NCBI RefSeq assembly: GCF_014196835.1
Contig: NZ_JACIEK010000003.1
Coordinates: 62,001 to 126,000, forward strand
Reading direction: 5' to 3'
Origin: Aureimonas pseudogalii
Lineage (GTDB): Bacteria > Pseudomonadota > Alphaproteobacteria > Rhizobiales > Rhizobiaceae
DNA: 64,000 nt
The position numbers and the translations under genes were made by a program. Below are positions 25,768 through 36,527 of this stretch, piece after piece; position 1 is the first letter of the stretch; every line of letters starts with the position of its first letter. The notes beneath the pieces were generated by a model, which saw only the letters and a list, made by a program, of their open reading frames with translations, searched no databases and was not told the DNA's origin.

Positions 25768-26330
25768 TCAGCGTCGGCCGTCGAGGAAGGCGGCGATGGC
25801 CGTGCGCGTCGCCGGCCTCTTCCAACAGCCGGCGAGGAGTTCGGCTGTCCGGTGCAGCGCAGCGTCCTCCACCAGGCTTCGGGCGCTTCGGCACAGGCGC
25901 TTGGCGCGCGCGACGGTCTCGTCGTCCAGCGTTCGATAGGGCGCAACCTCCCGCTCCACGGCGGCGTCGAGATCTCCGGCGGCAACACAGCGCGCGAAAA
26001 GCCCGAGTTCGACGGCCTCGGGCGGATCGAAGACCCGGCCGGAGAAGAAGACGCGGCGGCCCGCGCCTCGCCCATCCGCGCGAGGAGTAGAGCGAGATCG
26101 TCGAGGGCAGCCGCCCCACCCAAGCTTTGGCGAAGGCAGATCGGCCGCTCTCGCCACCACCGCGATGTCGCAGACCGCCATCAGCCCGAGGCCACCGCCA
26201 TAGGCCTGTCCGCCGATGCGCGCGATCAGCGCTTCGGCAGTTCGTTCAGGTCACGCAGCATGAGTGCCAGCGCCTGCTCGATCCCCTTGTCGTGCGTCGA
26301 CACGTCCTTGAGGGTGACGAATCCCGTCAT
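25768..26330 (-). pseudogene. Degraded methylglutaconyl-CoA / enoyl-CoA hydratase (liuC remnant)
   Basis: The ATG at 26330 keeps an ATGA overlap with the preceding remnant, but the frame stops after 34 codons at LRDLNELPKR. A shift into another frame continues with LIARIGGQAYGGGLGLMAVC, the crotonase oxyanion-hole region. About 60 residues seem to be missing between VSTHDKG and IEQALALM. Around 26050-26110 two further shifts scramble the stretch before RRVFFSGRVFDPPEAVELGL, after which the C-terminal domain reads through to 25768. The gene is therefore broken at several points and should give no active enzyme. Confidence 0.85.
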
Positions 26331-26470
26331 GTCTCGGGCTCCGTCTCGGCGAGGAGCGCGTCGGCCTCGACCCGATCGCCGAGCGTGACGTGGAGGGCGC
26401 CGAGTCGCCCGTCGCGGAGCACGCGCATCGTGTATTCCATCTTCATGGCGGCGGCCGGCGAGGACGATGG
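26327..26470 (-). pseudogene. Remnant of methylcrotonyl-CoA carboxylase alpha subunit (biotin carrier end)
   Basis: The frame AAAMKMEYTMRVLRDGRLGA ends at TGA 26327-26329. This is the C-terminal biotin-carrier domain with the AMKME biotinylation motif. PIVLA just before it is in another frame, so there is a frameshift immediately upstream of the biotin lysine. The remaining roughly 600 residues (biotin carboxylase domain) are missing. The scrap joins directly to the beta-subunit remnant, so one large deletion probably removed the sequence between. Confidence 0.8.
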
Positions 26471-26471
26471 G

Positions 26472-26867
26472 ATCCTAGCCTTCGGCGATCACGTCCGACA
26501 TGGGCGTCAGGTCGGCGCTGACCGGCGTGCAGGAGCCCATCACGGGCGCGATCTGTGGATGCCGACACCCAGCCGATGCCCGCGATGGCGCCGGCCGCCC
26601 CATGGCAGCGGCTCGTTGCCGGTGCCGTGGGCGGCGAACAGGCCGATCTTGAGGAAGAGCGAGCCGGGGTCGAGCAGCCGCGCCACCCGCTCGCGCGGCA
26701 GAGCTTGGCTTGCCCCACGCCAGATGCCGTGCGCGCGCCTGAGCGCCGCCGCCGGCGAGAGCCACCTCGGCAGCCTTCTCCACCATGTGCATCTGCGCCC
26801 GCATCGCCGCGCGGTTGGCGGCAATTTCCGCCGAGCGGGGGGCGAGCGACGAGCCGAGCACCGCCAT
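26472..26867 (-). pseudogene. Remnant of methylcrotonyl-CoA carboxylase beta subunit (liuB/mccB)
   Basis: Starting at the ATG (26867) coupled to the liuA stop, the frame reads [20 protein letters not shown], a normal MccB N-terminus. It then shifts frame to LPRERVARLLDPGSLFLKIG, and again to AAGAIAGIGWVSAS. Then it jumps to PQIAPVMGSCTPVSADLTPM, which lies about 100 residues further on in intact MccB, and ends at SDVIAEG and a stop. Multiple frameshifts plus an internal deletion make it non-functional. Confidence 0.85.
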
Positions 26868-28030
26868 CACGCCGTCTCCCGAAACAGCTCGCGGCCGATC
26901 AGCATGCGCCGGATCTCCGAGGTGCCCGCGCCGATCTCGTAGAGCTTGGCGTCGCGCAGGAGGCGGCCGGTCGGGAAATCGTGGGTGTAACCGACGCCGC
27001 CGAGCGCCTGGATGGCCTGCAACGCCATCTGCGTCGCCGTCTCAGCCGCATGGAGGATGCAGCCGGCAGCATCCTTGCGGCTCGTCTCGCCGCGATCGGC
27101 CGCCGCCGCCACGGCGTACACATAGGCGCGTGCGGCGTTGGCCGAGACGTACATGTCGGCGAGCTTGCCCTGCATCAGCTGGAACTCGCCGATCGGCTGA
27201 CCGAACTGCCGGCGCTCGTGGACAAAGGGCACCACCACGTCGAGGCAGGCGGCCATGATGCCGAGTGGACCGGCGGCGAGCACGATGCGCTCGTAGTCGA
27301 GCCCGCTCATCAGAACCTTCACACCACCGCCGACCGCGCCGAGGACGTTCTCCCGCGGCACCTCGCAGTCATCGAACACGAGCTCGCAGGTGTTGGAGCC
27401 GCGCATGCCCAGCTTGTCGAGCTTCTGCGCGGTGGAGAAGCCCGCCATGCCCTCCTCGACGAGGAAGGCCGTGATGCCGCGCGGACCGGCGGCCGGGTCG
27501 GTCTTGGCGTAGACCACCAGCGTGGACGCGTCCGGCCCGTTGGTGATCCACATCTTGGTACCCGTCAGCACGAACCGGTCGCCGCGGTCTTCGGCGCGAA
27601 GCGTCATCGACACGACGTCGGAGCCGGCCGAACTCTCCGACATGGCGAGCGCGCCCACATGCTCGCCCGAGACGAGCTTCGGCAGGTATCGTGCCTTCTG
27701 CGCCGGAGTGCCGTTGCGGGCGATCTGGTTGATGCAGAGGTTGGAATGGGCGCCGTAGGAAAGGCCGACCGAGGCCGAGGCACGGCTGATCTCCTCCAGC
27801 GCGACGCAGTGGGCGAGATAGCCGAGCCCGAGCCCGCCATCGGCCTCGCCGACCGTGATTCCGTGCAAGCCGAAATCGCCCATCTCGCGCCAGAGATGGT
27901 CGGGAAATTCATTGGAGCGGTCGATCTCGGCGGCCAGCGGCGCGATGCGCTCGGCGGCGAAACGGCGGACGGTCTCGCGTAGCGCCGCGATGTCCTCGCC
28001 GAGCCCGAAGTTCAGTCCCGCGTCAAACAT
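26867..28030 (-). CDS. liuA: Isovaleryl-CoA dehydrogenase
   Basis: A 387-residue acyl-CoA dehydrogenase that oxidises isovaleryl-CoA to 3-methylcrotonyl-CoA in leucine degradation, with FAD as cofactor and electrons passed to ETF. Visible parts are [38 protein letters not shown], and [13 protein letters not shown], whose Glu is the catalytic base position typical of isovaleryl-CoA dehydrogenases. [16 protein letters not shown] closes the protein. The frame appears intact. The start MFDAGLNFG overlaps the end of the regulator gene by eight bases. The downstream pathway genes are all broken. Confidence 0.92.
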   Translation of the reverse strand: MFDAGLNFGLGEDIAALRETVRRFAAERIAPLAAEIDRSNEFPDHLWREMGDFGLHGITVGEADGGLGLGYLAHCVALEEISRASASVGLSYGAHSNLCINQIARNGTPAQKARYLPKLVSGEHVGALAMSESSAGSDVVSMTLRAEDRGDRFVLTGTKMWITNGPDASTLVVYAKTDPAAGPRGITAFLVEEGMAGFSTAQKLDKLGMRGSNTCELVFDDCEVPRENVLGAVGGGVKVLMSGLDYERIVLAAGPLGIMAACLDVVVPFVHERRQFGQPIGEFQLMQGKLADMYVSANAARAYVYAVAAAADRGETSRKDAAGCILHAAETATQMALQAIQALGGVGYTHDFPTGRLLRDAKLYEIGAGTSEIRRMLIGRELFRETA

Positions 28031-28649
28031 CGGCCGTCTCCCGGGTTCGATCGTGTGCCGGATGCAGGCCCACGGCGCGGCGAACGAGATCGACATAGAG
28101 GTCCGTAATGTCGGCGATCGACAGGCGCCCGCCCTCGCGCACCCAGGTCGTGACGCCGGTCAGCATGGCGATGAGGGCGCGGGTCTCGACGGCGGGATCG
28201 CGCAGCGCGAAGACACCCTCGGCCGCGCCGCGCGCCAGGATGTCGCGCAGGATCCGCTCGTAACGGTCGCGCAGGGCCTCGACGGCCGCGAAGTTCTCGG
28301 GCTCGAGGCTTCGCAACTCCATGTAGGCCACGAGCACCGCCTCGGGCCGGGTGAAGTGATAGCTGATGTGGAAGCGCACGAAGGCATCCAGAGTTTCCGC
28401 AGGTGGGCATGATCGCTCCGGGCAGGCCTCCCATGCCGCGATCAGCGCTTCCATATGGTCGACCATCAGCGCGCGCAGGATGTCCTGCTTGGCGGCGAAG
28501 TGATTGTAGATGCCGCCCTGCCGGATGCCGGCGCCGTCCGCGATCTCACGCATGGAGACGGCCGCATAGCCCTTTGCGGCGATGAGCCCGAGCGCGGCGG
28601 CGCGGATGACCGCGGCGGTGTCGCGAGAGCGTGCAGGAACGTCGGACAT
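28023..28649 (-). CDS. TetR-family regulator of the liu genes
   Basis: A 208-residue regulator with an N-terminal helix-turn-helix ([20 protein letters not shown], then [12 protein letters not shown]) and a C-terminal ligand domain like those binding acyl-CoA. The start at 28649 ([16 protein letters not shown]) is preferred over 28676, because the earlier start would place the 14-base palindrome inside the coding region. It is the first gene of the liu unit and overlaps liuA by eight bases. It is apparently intact although the operon it controls is decaying. Confidence 0.88.
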   Translation of the reverse strand: MSDVPARSRDTAAVIRAAALGLIAAKGYAAVSMREIADGAGIRQGGIYNHFAAKQDILRALMVDHMEALIAAWEACPERSCPPAETLDAFVRFHISYHFTRPEAVLVAYMELRSLEPENFAAVEALRDRYERILRDILARGAAEGVFALRDPAVETRALIAMLTGVTTWVREGGRLSIADITDLYVDLVRRAVGLHPAHDRTRETADV

Positions 28650-28663
28650 GCGAAAAGACCGTA

Positions 28664-28677
28664 AATGAACGTTCATT
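28664..28677 (-). promoter_or_regulatory. 14-bp palindromic operator upstream of the TetR gene
   Basis: AATGAACGTTCATT is a perfect palindrome 15 bases upstream of the TetR start. Its position and TetR-type symmetry make it the likely autoregulatory operator of the liu operon. Confidence 0.7.
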
Positions 28678-28737
28678 CATAAAAGGCTGGCGAACGATGC
28701 TTGTCAACTGCTCAAGGTGCAGGAGCCAAAAAGGCCG

Positions 28738-29916
28738 CTAGGGTGCCGCGTCCTGCGGTCGGCCGGCGGCGGACTGGAGGAGGGCGGCGACGATGTCCGA
28801 CTGCGCCACGATGCCGACGAGCTTTCCGTCGTCCGCGACCACAGGCAGATGATGTAACCCACCCTCGCTCATGAAGAGGGCGACGGCAGCGACCGACGTT
28901 TCCGGCGACACGGTCTCGACCGGGCTGGTCATGATGTCCTCGACCGCGCCGTAGGGCGCACGGCCGCGCGACAGGGTGAGCCGCACGCGATGGCGCGAGG
29001 CGAGGCGGGGGCCGCCGCGGCCCCAGGCGGCCTTGTCGAGAAGGTCGGTCTGCGTGACGATGCCGAGCACGCGCGCGCCGTCGTCGGTCACCGGCAGCGC
29101 CTTGATGCCATGCGCGCGCAGCAGTTCGAAGGCCTCGCGCAACGAGGCGTCCGGCGCCACCGCGACCACGTCGCGGATCATCACGTCACCGGCGCACAAA
29201 CCACCGGACTGGCGGGCGTACCAGTGGAACTGCGCCTTGCGCAGGATCCGCTTGAGGTCGCTGCGGGCGATGTCGAACACCTGATCCTCGTCGCGCAGCA
29301 CCGCGTCGAGGTCGTCGTCGGAGACGCCCACCGTCGCCGCCGGGGCACGGCTCGGCGCCGGGCGGGCACTGGCGGAGGATGCCCGGTGCGGGTATCGGCG
29401 GCCCGTCGCATTGTTGAACGCGAGCGCCACCGCGAGGAGCAGCAGCGAGTTGGCGAGCACCGGCCAGACCACGAAGCCGTAGCCGAGATCGCGGATCGCC
29501 GCGCCGCCGAGCACGGCCGTCAGCGCCACCGCCCCGCTCGGCGGATGCAGGCAGCGCAGCGTCATCATCGCGGGGATCGCGACCGCGATGGCGAGCGAGG
29601 CGGCAAGAAGCGGGTTCGCGACGAGGAGTGCGGCGCTGACCCCGACGAGCGCCGCCACCAGATTGCCGCCTAGGATCGACCAGGGCTGCGCCAGCGGGCT
29701 GGCCGGCACCGCGAAGAGCAACACGGCGGAGGCGCCCATCGGCGCGATGAGGACGGGCAGGGCGCTGCCGTCTGCGACCGCGAGCTGCGAAACGACGCCC
29801 GTTCCGAGAATGCCGACCAGCGCGCCGCAAGCGGCCCGCAAGCGCTCGCGCACGCTGACGGAGGCCGCTTCGGGCAGCATCGCCGAGAGGCGCGACAGGA
29901 TGGGGCGCTCGGTCAC
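28738..29916 (-). CDS. HPP-family membrane protein fused to two CBS domains
   Basis: A 392-residue protein with a GTG start. An N-terminal HPP domain (about 1-175) has four to five hydrophobic helices and the naming motif CLHPPSGAVALTAVLGG. A linker follows, then a CBS pair (about 240-385) with MIRDVVAVAPDASLREAFEL, LGIVTQTDLLDKAAWG, IMTSPVETVSPETSV and VGIVAQSDIVAALL. CBS pairs bind adenosyl ligands and gate attached domains. Some HPP proteins are implicated in nitrite transport. The fused architecture is common. The transported ligand is unknown. Confidence 0.88.
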   Translation of the reverse strand: MTERPILSRLSAMLPEAASVSVRERLRAACGALVGILGTGVVSQLAVADGSALPVLIAPMGASAVLLFAVPASPLAQPWSILGGNLVAALVGVSAALLVANPLLAASLAIAVAIPAMMTLRCLHPPSGAVALTAVLGGAAIRDLGYGFVVWPVLANSLLLLAVALAFNNATGRRYPHRASSASARPAPSRAPAATVGVSDDDLDAVLRDEDQVFDIARSDLKRILRKAQFHWYARQSGGLCAGDVMIRDVVAVAPDASLREAFELLRAHGIKALPVTDDGARVLGIVTQTDLLDKAAWGRGGPRLASRHRVRLTLSRGRAPYGAVEDIMTSPVETVSPETSVAAVALFMSEGGLHHLPVVADDGKLVGIVAQSDIVAALLQSAAGRPQDAAP

Positions 29917-30000
29917 GTGGACGTTCGGTTCGCAGCGGCATCGCGCCGCGAAGGCCGGCGCACGGGCGCCTCGTCGCCGAGCGGCCGGGCCATCGCGGCC

Positions 30001-31065
30001 TTACGCGACCGAGGTGCGCAGCGAGCCGTCGCGGTAGCGCTTGGCCATGTCGGCGAGCGCGATCGGCTTGATCGCGTCGGCATGGCCGGCGGTGCCGAAC
30101 TCCTCGAAGCGCTGCGCCGCGAGCTTGGTCACGGCCGCCATGGCCGGGCCGAGATACTTGCGGGGGTCGAACTCCTCGGGCTTCTCGGCGAAGACCTTGC
30201 GGATGGCGCCTGTCATCGCGAGGCGGCAGTCGGTGTCGATGTTGATCTTGCGCACGCCGTGGCGGATGCCGCGCTGGATCTCGGCCACCGGCACGCCCCA
30301 GGTCGGCTTGATCTCGCCGCCATACTTGTTGACGATCTCCTGCAGGTCTTCCGGCACCGAGGAGGAGCCGTGCATCACCAGATGGGTGTTCGGCAGCCGG
30401 GCGTGGATCGCTTCGATGACGTTCATCGCCAGCACGTCGCCGTCGGGCTTGCGCGAGAACTTGTAGGCGCCGTGCGAGGTGCCCATCGCCACGGCCAGCG
30501 CGTCGACATGCGTGTCGGCCACGAAGCGCGCGGCCTCGGCCGGGTCGGTCAGCAGCTGGTCGTGCGACAGCGTGCCCTCGAAGCCGTGGCCGTCCTCCTG
30601 CTCGCCGCCGCCGGTCTCGAGCGAGCCGAGCACGCCGATCTCGCCCTCGACCGAGGCGCCGGCCCAATGCGCCATGTCGGAGACGCGGCGGGTGATGCCG
30701 GCATTGTACTCGTAGTCGGCGAGCGAGGTGCCGTCTTCCTGAAGCGAGCCGTCCATCATCACGGAGGTGAAGCCGTGCTGGATGGCGGTGAGGCAGGTCG
30801 CTTCGTTGTTGCCGTGGTCGAGATGCATGCAGATGGGAATGTCGGGATGCATCTCGGCCAGACCCTCGATCAGCCGCGCCAGAATGAAATCGTTGGCATA
30901 GGCGCGCGCGCCCCGGCTCGCCTGCAGGATCACCGGCGAAGACGTCTTCGCCGCCGCCGCGAGGATCGCGAGGCCCTGCTCCATGTTGTTGATGTTGAAG
31001 GCGGGAACCCCGTAGCCATGCTCGGCGGCATGGTCGAGAAGCTGGCGAAGGGTGATCAGGGCCAT
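30001..31065 (-). CDS. fba: Fructose-bisphosphate aldolase class II, Calvin-cycle subtype
   Basis: A 354-residue zinc aldolase that joins or splits fructose 1,6-bisphosphate; the same subtype (CbbA) also acts on sedoheptulose 1,7-bisphosphate. It starts [19 protein letters not shown]. The metal and catalytic region is [14 protein letters not shown], and phosphate-binding parts are GTSHGAYKF and KINIDTDCR. It is the last gene of a three-gene minus-strand group (tkt, isomerase, fba), with a 43-base gap before it. No RuBisCO or phosphoribulokinase gene is in the window, so a carbon-fixation role is not supported here. Confidence 0.94.
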   Translation of the reverse strand: MALITLRQLLDHAAEHGYGVPAFNINNMEQGLAILAAAAKTSSPVILQASRGARAYANDFILARLIEGLAEMHPDIPICMHLDHGNNEATCLTAIQHGFTSVMMDGSLQEDGTSLADYEYNAGITRRVSDMAHWAGASVEGEIGVLGSLETGGGEQEDGHGFEGTLSHDQLLTDPAEAARFVADTHVDALAVAMGTSHGAYKFSRKPDGDVLAMNVIEAIHARLPNTHLVMHGSSSVPEDLQEIVNKYGGEIKPTWGVPVAEIQRGIRHGVRKINIDTDCRLAMTGAIRKVFAEKPEEFDPRKYLGPAMAAVTKLAAQRFEEFGTAGHADAIKPIALADMAKRYRDGSLRTSVA

Positions 31066-31108
31066 CGGAAGCGAATTCCCAAAGTTGGAACGAAGGTCGG
31101 GTTGAGGA

Positions 31109-31876
31109 TCAGGAGAGGGACGAGACGACGTCCGAGACGATGCCGAGATAGCCTTCGGCCTTCCAGGCGGAGCGCCCGATGAAGAGCCCGTCGATATTCG
31201 CGCGGTTGGCGAGATCGACGCAGTTCGCGGGGTTGACGCTGCCGCCGTAGAGCACCGCCAGCGGCGAACCGAGCTCGGCCGCGGTCAGCTCCTTGACGCG
31301 GGCATGCTGCTCGTCCGCGAAGGCGGGATCGGCCGGCGTGCCGCCCTCGCCGATCGACCAGACGGGCTCGTAGGCGATGATGACCTTCGCGCCGCCGGCC
31401 CACTCCACCATGGAGATCGCGGCCTGCGTCTGTCGCTTCAACACCTCGCCGGTGCGGCCGGCCTCGTATTCCTCGCGCGTGTCGCCGATGCAGACGAGGG
31501 CGGTCAGCCCGTTGCGCACGGCCGCGGCGGTCTTCTTCGCCACGGTCTCGTCGGTCTCGGCGAAGAAGGTGCGGCGCTCGGAATGGCCGATCTCGACCAG
31601 CCTTCCGCCGCAATCCTTGACCTGCGCCGGCGAGATCTCGCCCGTCCAGGCGCCGGCATTCTCCCAATGCGCGTTCTGTGCGCCGACGATGACGTCGGTC
31701 TCGCCCAGCGCCTCGGCCGCGCGGTGCAGCACTGTGAAGGGCGGGATGACGAAGAGCTGCGCCTGATCGCTCTGCTTCGACCAGTCGGACGCCCGCAACG
31801 CCTCGCAGAAGGCGTCGGCCTCGCGGATCGTCTTGTTCATCTTCCAACTGGTGCCGATCCAGGGACGCTTGGTCAC
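31109..31876 (-). CDS. Triosephosphate isomerase family protein (TpiA or EryH-like)
   Basis: A 255-residue TIM barrel with GTG start. It has the catalytic set: Lys in TSWKMNK, His in EIGHSERR, Glu in AYEPVWSIG, and the phosphate loop VLYGGSVNP. Housekeeping triosephosphate isomerase is possible. However, it lies between tkt and fba and next to an RpiB-type isomerase and a SorC regulator. In rhizobial and Brucella erythritol loci, paralogues of exactly these two families (EryH and EryI) isomerise erythrulose phosphates. Which role applies cannot be settled from motifs alone. Confidence 0.85.
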   Translation of the reverse strand: MTKRPWIGTSWKMNKTIREADAFCEALRASDWSKQSDQAQLFVIPPFTVLHRAAEALGETDVIVGAQNAHWENAGAWTGEISPAQVKDCGGRLVEIGHSERRTFFAETDETVAKKTAAAVRNGLTALVCIGDTREEYEAGRTGEVLKRQTQAAISMVEWAGGAKVIIAYEPVWSIGEGGTPADPAFADEQHARVKELTAAELGSPLAVLYGGSVNPANCVDLANRANIDGLFIGRSAWKAEGYLGIVSDVVSSLS

Positions 31877-31918
31877 GATGGTCTTCCCCCCATTCGATGC
31901 TGTCGCCGCTCCGAAACG

Positions 31919-31959
31919 GCTCGTTCGCCCCGGCCCGCGCGAACGAGCACGGGCCGGGG
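31919..31959 (-). promoter_or_regulatory. Two interlocked 10-bp inverted repeats between tkt and the isomerase gene
   Basis: GCTCGTTCGC (31919-31928) pairs with GCGAACGAGC (31939-31948). CCCCGGCCCG (31928-31937) pairs with CGGGCCGGGG (31950-31959). The arms alternate, so the stems interlock with almost no spare loop. They would form either a tight pseudoknot or, more plausibly, two alternative hairpins. The element lies just after the tkt stop and 43 bases before the next start. Confidence 0.6.
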
Positions 31960-31969
31960 CGTCGAACGT

Positions 31970-33979
<2,010 letters not shown>

Positions 33980-34126
33980 GGGAAACGTCCTTCAGCTTCG
34001 GTCTGGGCGCCGCCGCGCGCCGAGCGGCGGCGTGGCGGGCAAGGACGCGCCGGCCCCGGCTGGAGCGATGCATCCCGATCGGGCGTCAGCAATCCCACGG
34101 GGCCCCGCCGGAATCAATCGCCCGTC

Positions 34127-34142
34127 GATGAATTTGTTCATC
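34127..34142. promoter_or_regulatory. Candidate operator between tkt and the SorC regulator
   Basis: GATGAA-TTTG-TTCATC is a perfect inverted repeat with six-base arms in the 238-base divergent region, 75 bases before the regulator start and 147 before the tkt start. The following 25 bases are the most AT-rich of the gap. It is a reasonable binding site for the SorC-type regulator. Confidence 0.5.
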
Positions 34143-34217
34143 TGCACATGGTCGTGCCATATGATCGGCTCGACGAGCCTGCTCTGACGCCCGCTCCGTT
34201 CGTGTGAAGGAGGTTTC

Positions 34218-35198
34218 ATGGATGCCTTGGGGACCACCGACTTCGACACTCTGACACGGATCGCCCGGCGCTATTATGAAGGCGACGCCACGCAGGCCGA
34301 GATCGCGGCCGAGTTCGGACTCTCGCGCATGAAGGTCAGCCGCATGCTGCGTCAAGCCCGCGAGGAGGGCGTGGTGGACGTGCGCATCCGCGTCCACCGC
34401 TCGGTCGCCGGCGACGTCGAGGATCGGCTGAAGGCGCGCTTCGGCGTCAAGGCCGCGCTCATCGCGGTGGACCGGCGCGATCCCGAAGCCCAGCGCGCGG
34501 AGGTCGCGATGGTGGCGTCCGACTATCTCGAACGCATGCTCTTCGACGGCGCGACGGTGGCGGTGGGCATGGGTCGCAACGTCGCCGCGGTGGCCGACAC
34601 GCGAGGCCGCGCGGTGCTGCAGTCCGGCACCTTCGTCTGCGCCACCGGCGGCGCGCACCGGGCCGGCGAGCCCTGGAATGCCGACCATATATGCCGCAAG
34701 CTCGCCAAGCGCTTCGGCGGCACGCCCGAAACGCTCTATGCGCCGGCCTACGTGCCGGAGGCGGACCTGCGCGATGCGCTCCTGCGCAACCAGACGGTTC
34801 GGCGCACGCTCGACGTGGCGCGCGGCGCCGACTTCGCGCTCATCGGCATCGGCGATCTCGGCGAGGAGAGCCACATGGTGCGCATGGGCTGGTTCAAGCG
34901 CGACGAGATCCTGGCGGCGCGGGCCGCCGGCGTCGTCGGCGATCTCATGGGCTACGATTTCTACGATCTGGCCGGGCGCGAGCGCAACGAGATCCTCGGC
35001 GGCCGGGTCGTGGGTCTGCGGCTCGACGAGATCCGCGCGATCCCCAACGTCTTGGCGATCGCCGGTGAGCCCAACAAGATCGTCTCGATCCTCGCGGCGC
35101 TGCGCACCGGCGTGGTGGACGTGATCGCCACGTCGCTTTCCAACGCGCAGAGCATCCTGGCCATCGACGACGCGACCCGGACAAGCGCCGGACCTTGA
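34218..35198 (+). CDS. SorC/DeoR-family sugar-phosphate-responsive regulator
   Basis: A 326-residue protein. The helix-turn-helix is at about 20-45 (GDATQAEIAAEFGLSRMKVS) and a C-terminal sugar-binding domain follows, with GMGRNVAAVA, FALIGIGDLGEESHM, GDLMGYDFYDLAG and GEPNKIVSILAALRTGVVDVI. Family members such as EryD and SorC respond to phosphorylated sugars. Its position, divergent from tkt and 119 bases upstream of the RpiB-type gene, suggests it controls both sides. Confidence 0.92.
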   Translation: MDALGTTDFDTLTRIARRYYEGDATQAEIAAEFGLSRMKVSRMLRQAREEGVVDVRIRVHRSVAGDVEDRLKARFGVKAALIAVDRRDPEAQRAEVAMVASDYLERMLFDGATVAVGMGRNVAAVADTRGRAVLQSGTFVCATGGAHRAGEPWNADHICRKLAKRFGGTPETLYAPAYVPEADLRDALLRNQTVRRTLDVARGADFALIGIGDLGEESHMVRMGWFKRDEILAARAAGVVGDLMGYDFYDLAGRERNEILGGRVVGLRLDEIRAIPNVLAIAGEPNKIVSILAALRTGVVDVIATSLSNAQSILAIDDATRTSAGP

Positions 35199-35218
35199 AC
35201 ACCTGAACGCGAGGTGTT
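35198..35218 (+). terminator. Short hairpin after the SorC gene
   Basis: AACACCT, a seven-base spacer and AGGTGTT form a perfect stem that begins at the last base of the stop codon and is followed by TATTGTAA. It could be a weak terminator, or an operator for the next gene given its symmetry. Confidence 0.4.
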
Positions 35219-35317
35219 TATTGTAACGGCAGTGCCGACACGGCAGTCGGCGGGATACGGCGGCGAAGGTCGTTCGAACGCCCCGTCGCATGGGACTCGA
35301 TTCGCGGAGATCACGGA

Positions 35318-35779
35318 ATGAAGATCGTATTGGGCGGCGACAGCGCCGGCGTCGGGCTGGTCAAGGTGTTGGCCGAGCACCTTTCGAAGCGCGGCGACCT
35401 CGAAGTGGTGGATGCCAGCGCCGCCCCCGCCGGCTCGGACGAGCGCTACGCCTCGACTGCCGACCGCATCGCCTCGTCGGTTCTGTCGGGCGAATACGAG
35501 CGCGCCATTCTCGTCTGCGGCACGGGCATCGGCGTCTGCATCTCCGCCAACAAGGTGCCGGGCATCCGCGCCGCTTTGACCCACGACACCTACTCGGCGG
35601 AGCGTGCGGCGAAGAGCAACAACGCGCAGGTCATCACGATGGGCGCGCGCGTCATCGGGCCGGAACTCGCGAAGTCCATCGTCGATGCCTACCTCGCGTC
35701 CGACTTCGATCCTGCGAGCTCATCCGGCCCCAATGTCGATGCCATCGACGCGCTCGACGGCAAGTACAAGGCGCACTGA
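35318..35779 (+). CDS. RpiB/LacAB-family sugar-phosphate isomerase (EryI-like)
   Basis: A 153-residue enzyme starting [20 protein letters not shown]. It has the active-site loop [20 protein letters not shown] (Cys and the GTGIG phosphate loop) and [18 protein letters not shown]. Ribose 5-phosphate isomerase B is the general assignment. The N-terminal GGDSAG and the neighbours (TIM-family isomerase, transketolase, SorC regulator) are more like EryI, which converts D-erythrulose 4-phosphate to D-erythrose 4-phosphate. Substrate choice remains open. Confidence 0.88.
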   Translation: MKIVLGGDSAGVGLVKVLAEHLSKRGDLEVVDASAAPAGSDERYASTADRIASSVLSGEYERAILVCGTGIGVCISANKVPGIRAALTHDTYSAERAAKSNNAQVITMGARVIGPELAKSIVDAYLASDFDPASSSGPNVDAIDALDGKYKAH

Positions 35780-35975
35780 CGGGCCTGCCGGGCCTCGCCG
35801 TCCAATTTGGGGCGGCAAGGTCTGAACACGCGAGGCGCGTGATCGCTGCCGGCCGTTTCACTGGATTGCGGCCCGAGACACCCCATATCCGGACGATACA
35901 CGATCGATCGTCCGCGCGATCCTTCCGCTTCACGGCGGACAGGAGCGGACGTTCAACGCATTGGTAGGAGTCATC

Positions 35976-36467
35976 ATGAGTGTCGCTTTCGTCAAGGAAC
36001 CGAACGATCTTCAGGTCGAGACGCTGCCGGACCGCGATCTCGGGACGGATCTCAACCTCGTGACCGCACGCGGTTTGCACCTCATCGAGACTGAGCTGAA
36101 CGAACTCGAGGAGCGCTTGGAAGCGGCACGCACCGCCGACGACCGGATCGCGATGGCGACGATCCAGCGCGACCTGCGCTACTGGAACGCCCGCCGCGCC
36201 TCGGCCGAACTCGTGGCGCCGCCGGCCGATGCCGACACCGTCCATTTCGGCAGCCGCGTGACGGTGGAGCGTGACGACGGTCGCCGCCAGACCTTCCGCA
36301 TCGTCGGCATCGACGAGGCCGATCCCGCGCAAGGGCTGCTCTCCTACCTGTCGCCGCTCGCCCGCGGCATGGCGGGCAAGGAGGTTGGAGACGTCGTTCC
36401 GGCCGGGCATGACGACGCCGAGATCGTCGACATCGAGATGGCAAGCGACGACGCCTCGAAGGCTTGA
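35976..36467 (+). CDS. GreA/GreB-family protein
   Basis: A 163-residue protein with an N-terminal coiled coil (about 28-75, RGLHLIETELNELEERLEAA) and a C-terminal FKBP-like domain (FGSRVTVERDDGRRQTFRIVG to GKEVGDVV). True GreA factors enter the RNA polymerase secondary channel and rescue backtracked complexes through an acidic tip. Here the tip sequence GDLxENAEY is missing (TADDRIAMATIQRDLRYWNA instead), so it may bind polymerase without cleavage activity. The start at 35976 is set by TAGGAG five bases before the ATG. Confidence 0.82.
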   Translation: MSVAFVKEPNDLQVETLPDRDLGTDLNLVTARGLHLIETELNELEERLEAARTADDRIAMATIQRDLRYWNARRASAELVAPPADADTVHFGSRVTVERDDGRRQTFRIVGIDEADPAQGLLSYLSPLARGMAGKEVGDVVPAGHDDAEIVDIEMASDDASKA

Positions 36468-36480
36468 GACGAGGTCCGCC

Positions 36481-36520
36481 TCCCGGTCCTGTCCTGCTAT
36501 AGAGCAGGGGATCACCGGGA
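36481..36520 (+). promoter_or_regulatory. Nested hairpin overlapping the ribosome-binding site of the next gene
   Basis: An outer repeat TCCCGGT (36481-36487) / ACCGGGA (36514-36520) encloses an inner CCTGC-TATAGA-GCAGG hairpin (36493-36508). The right outer arm contains the first bases of the GGGAGG Shine-Dalgarno sequence of the gene at 36528. It may act as the terminator of the GreA-like gene or limit translation of the next. Confidence 0.5.
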
Positions 36521-36527
36521 GGATTTC

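Noticed and set aside
28650-28676. TetR start at 28676
   Set aside because: It would place the perfect operator palindrome inside the coding region; the ATG at 28649 gives the usual TetR N-terminal length.
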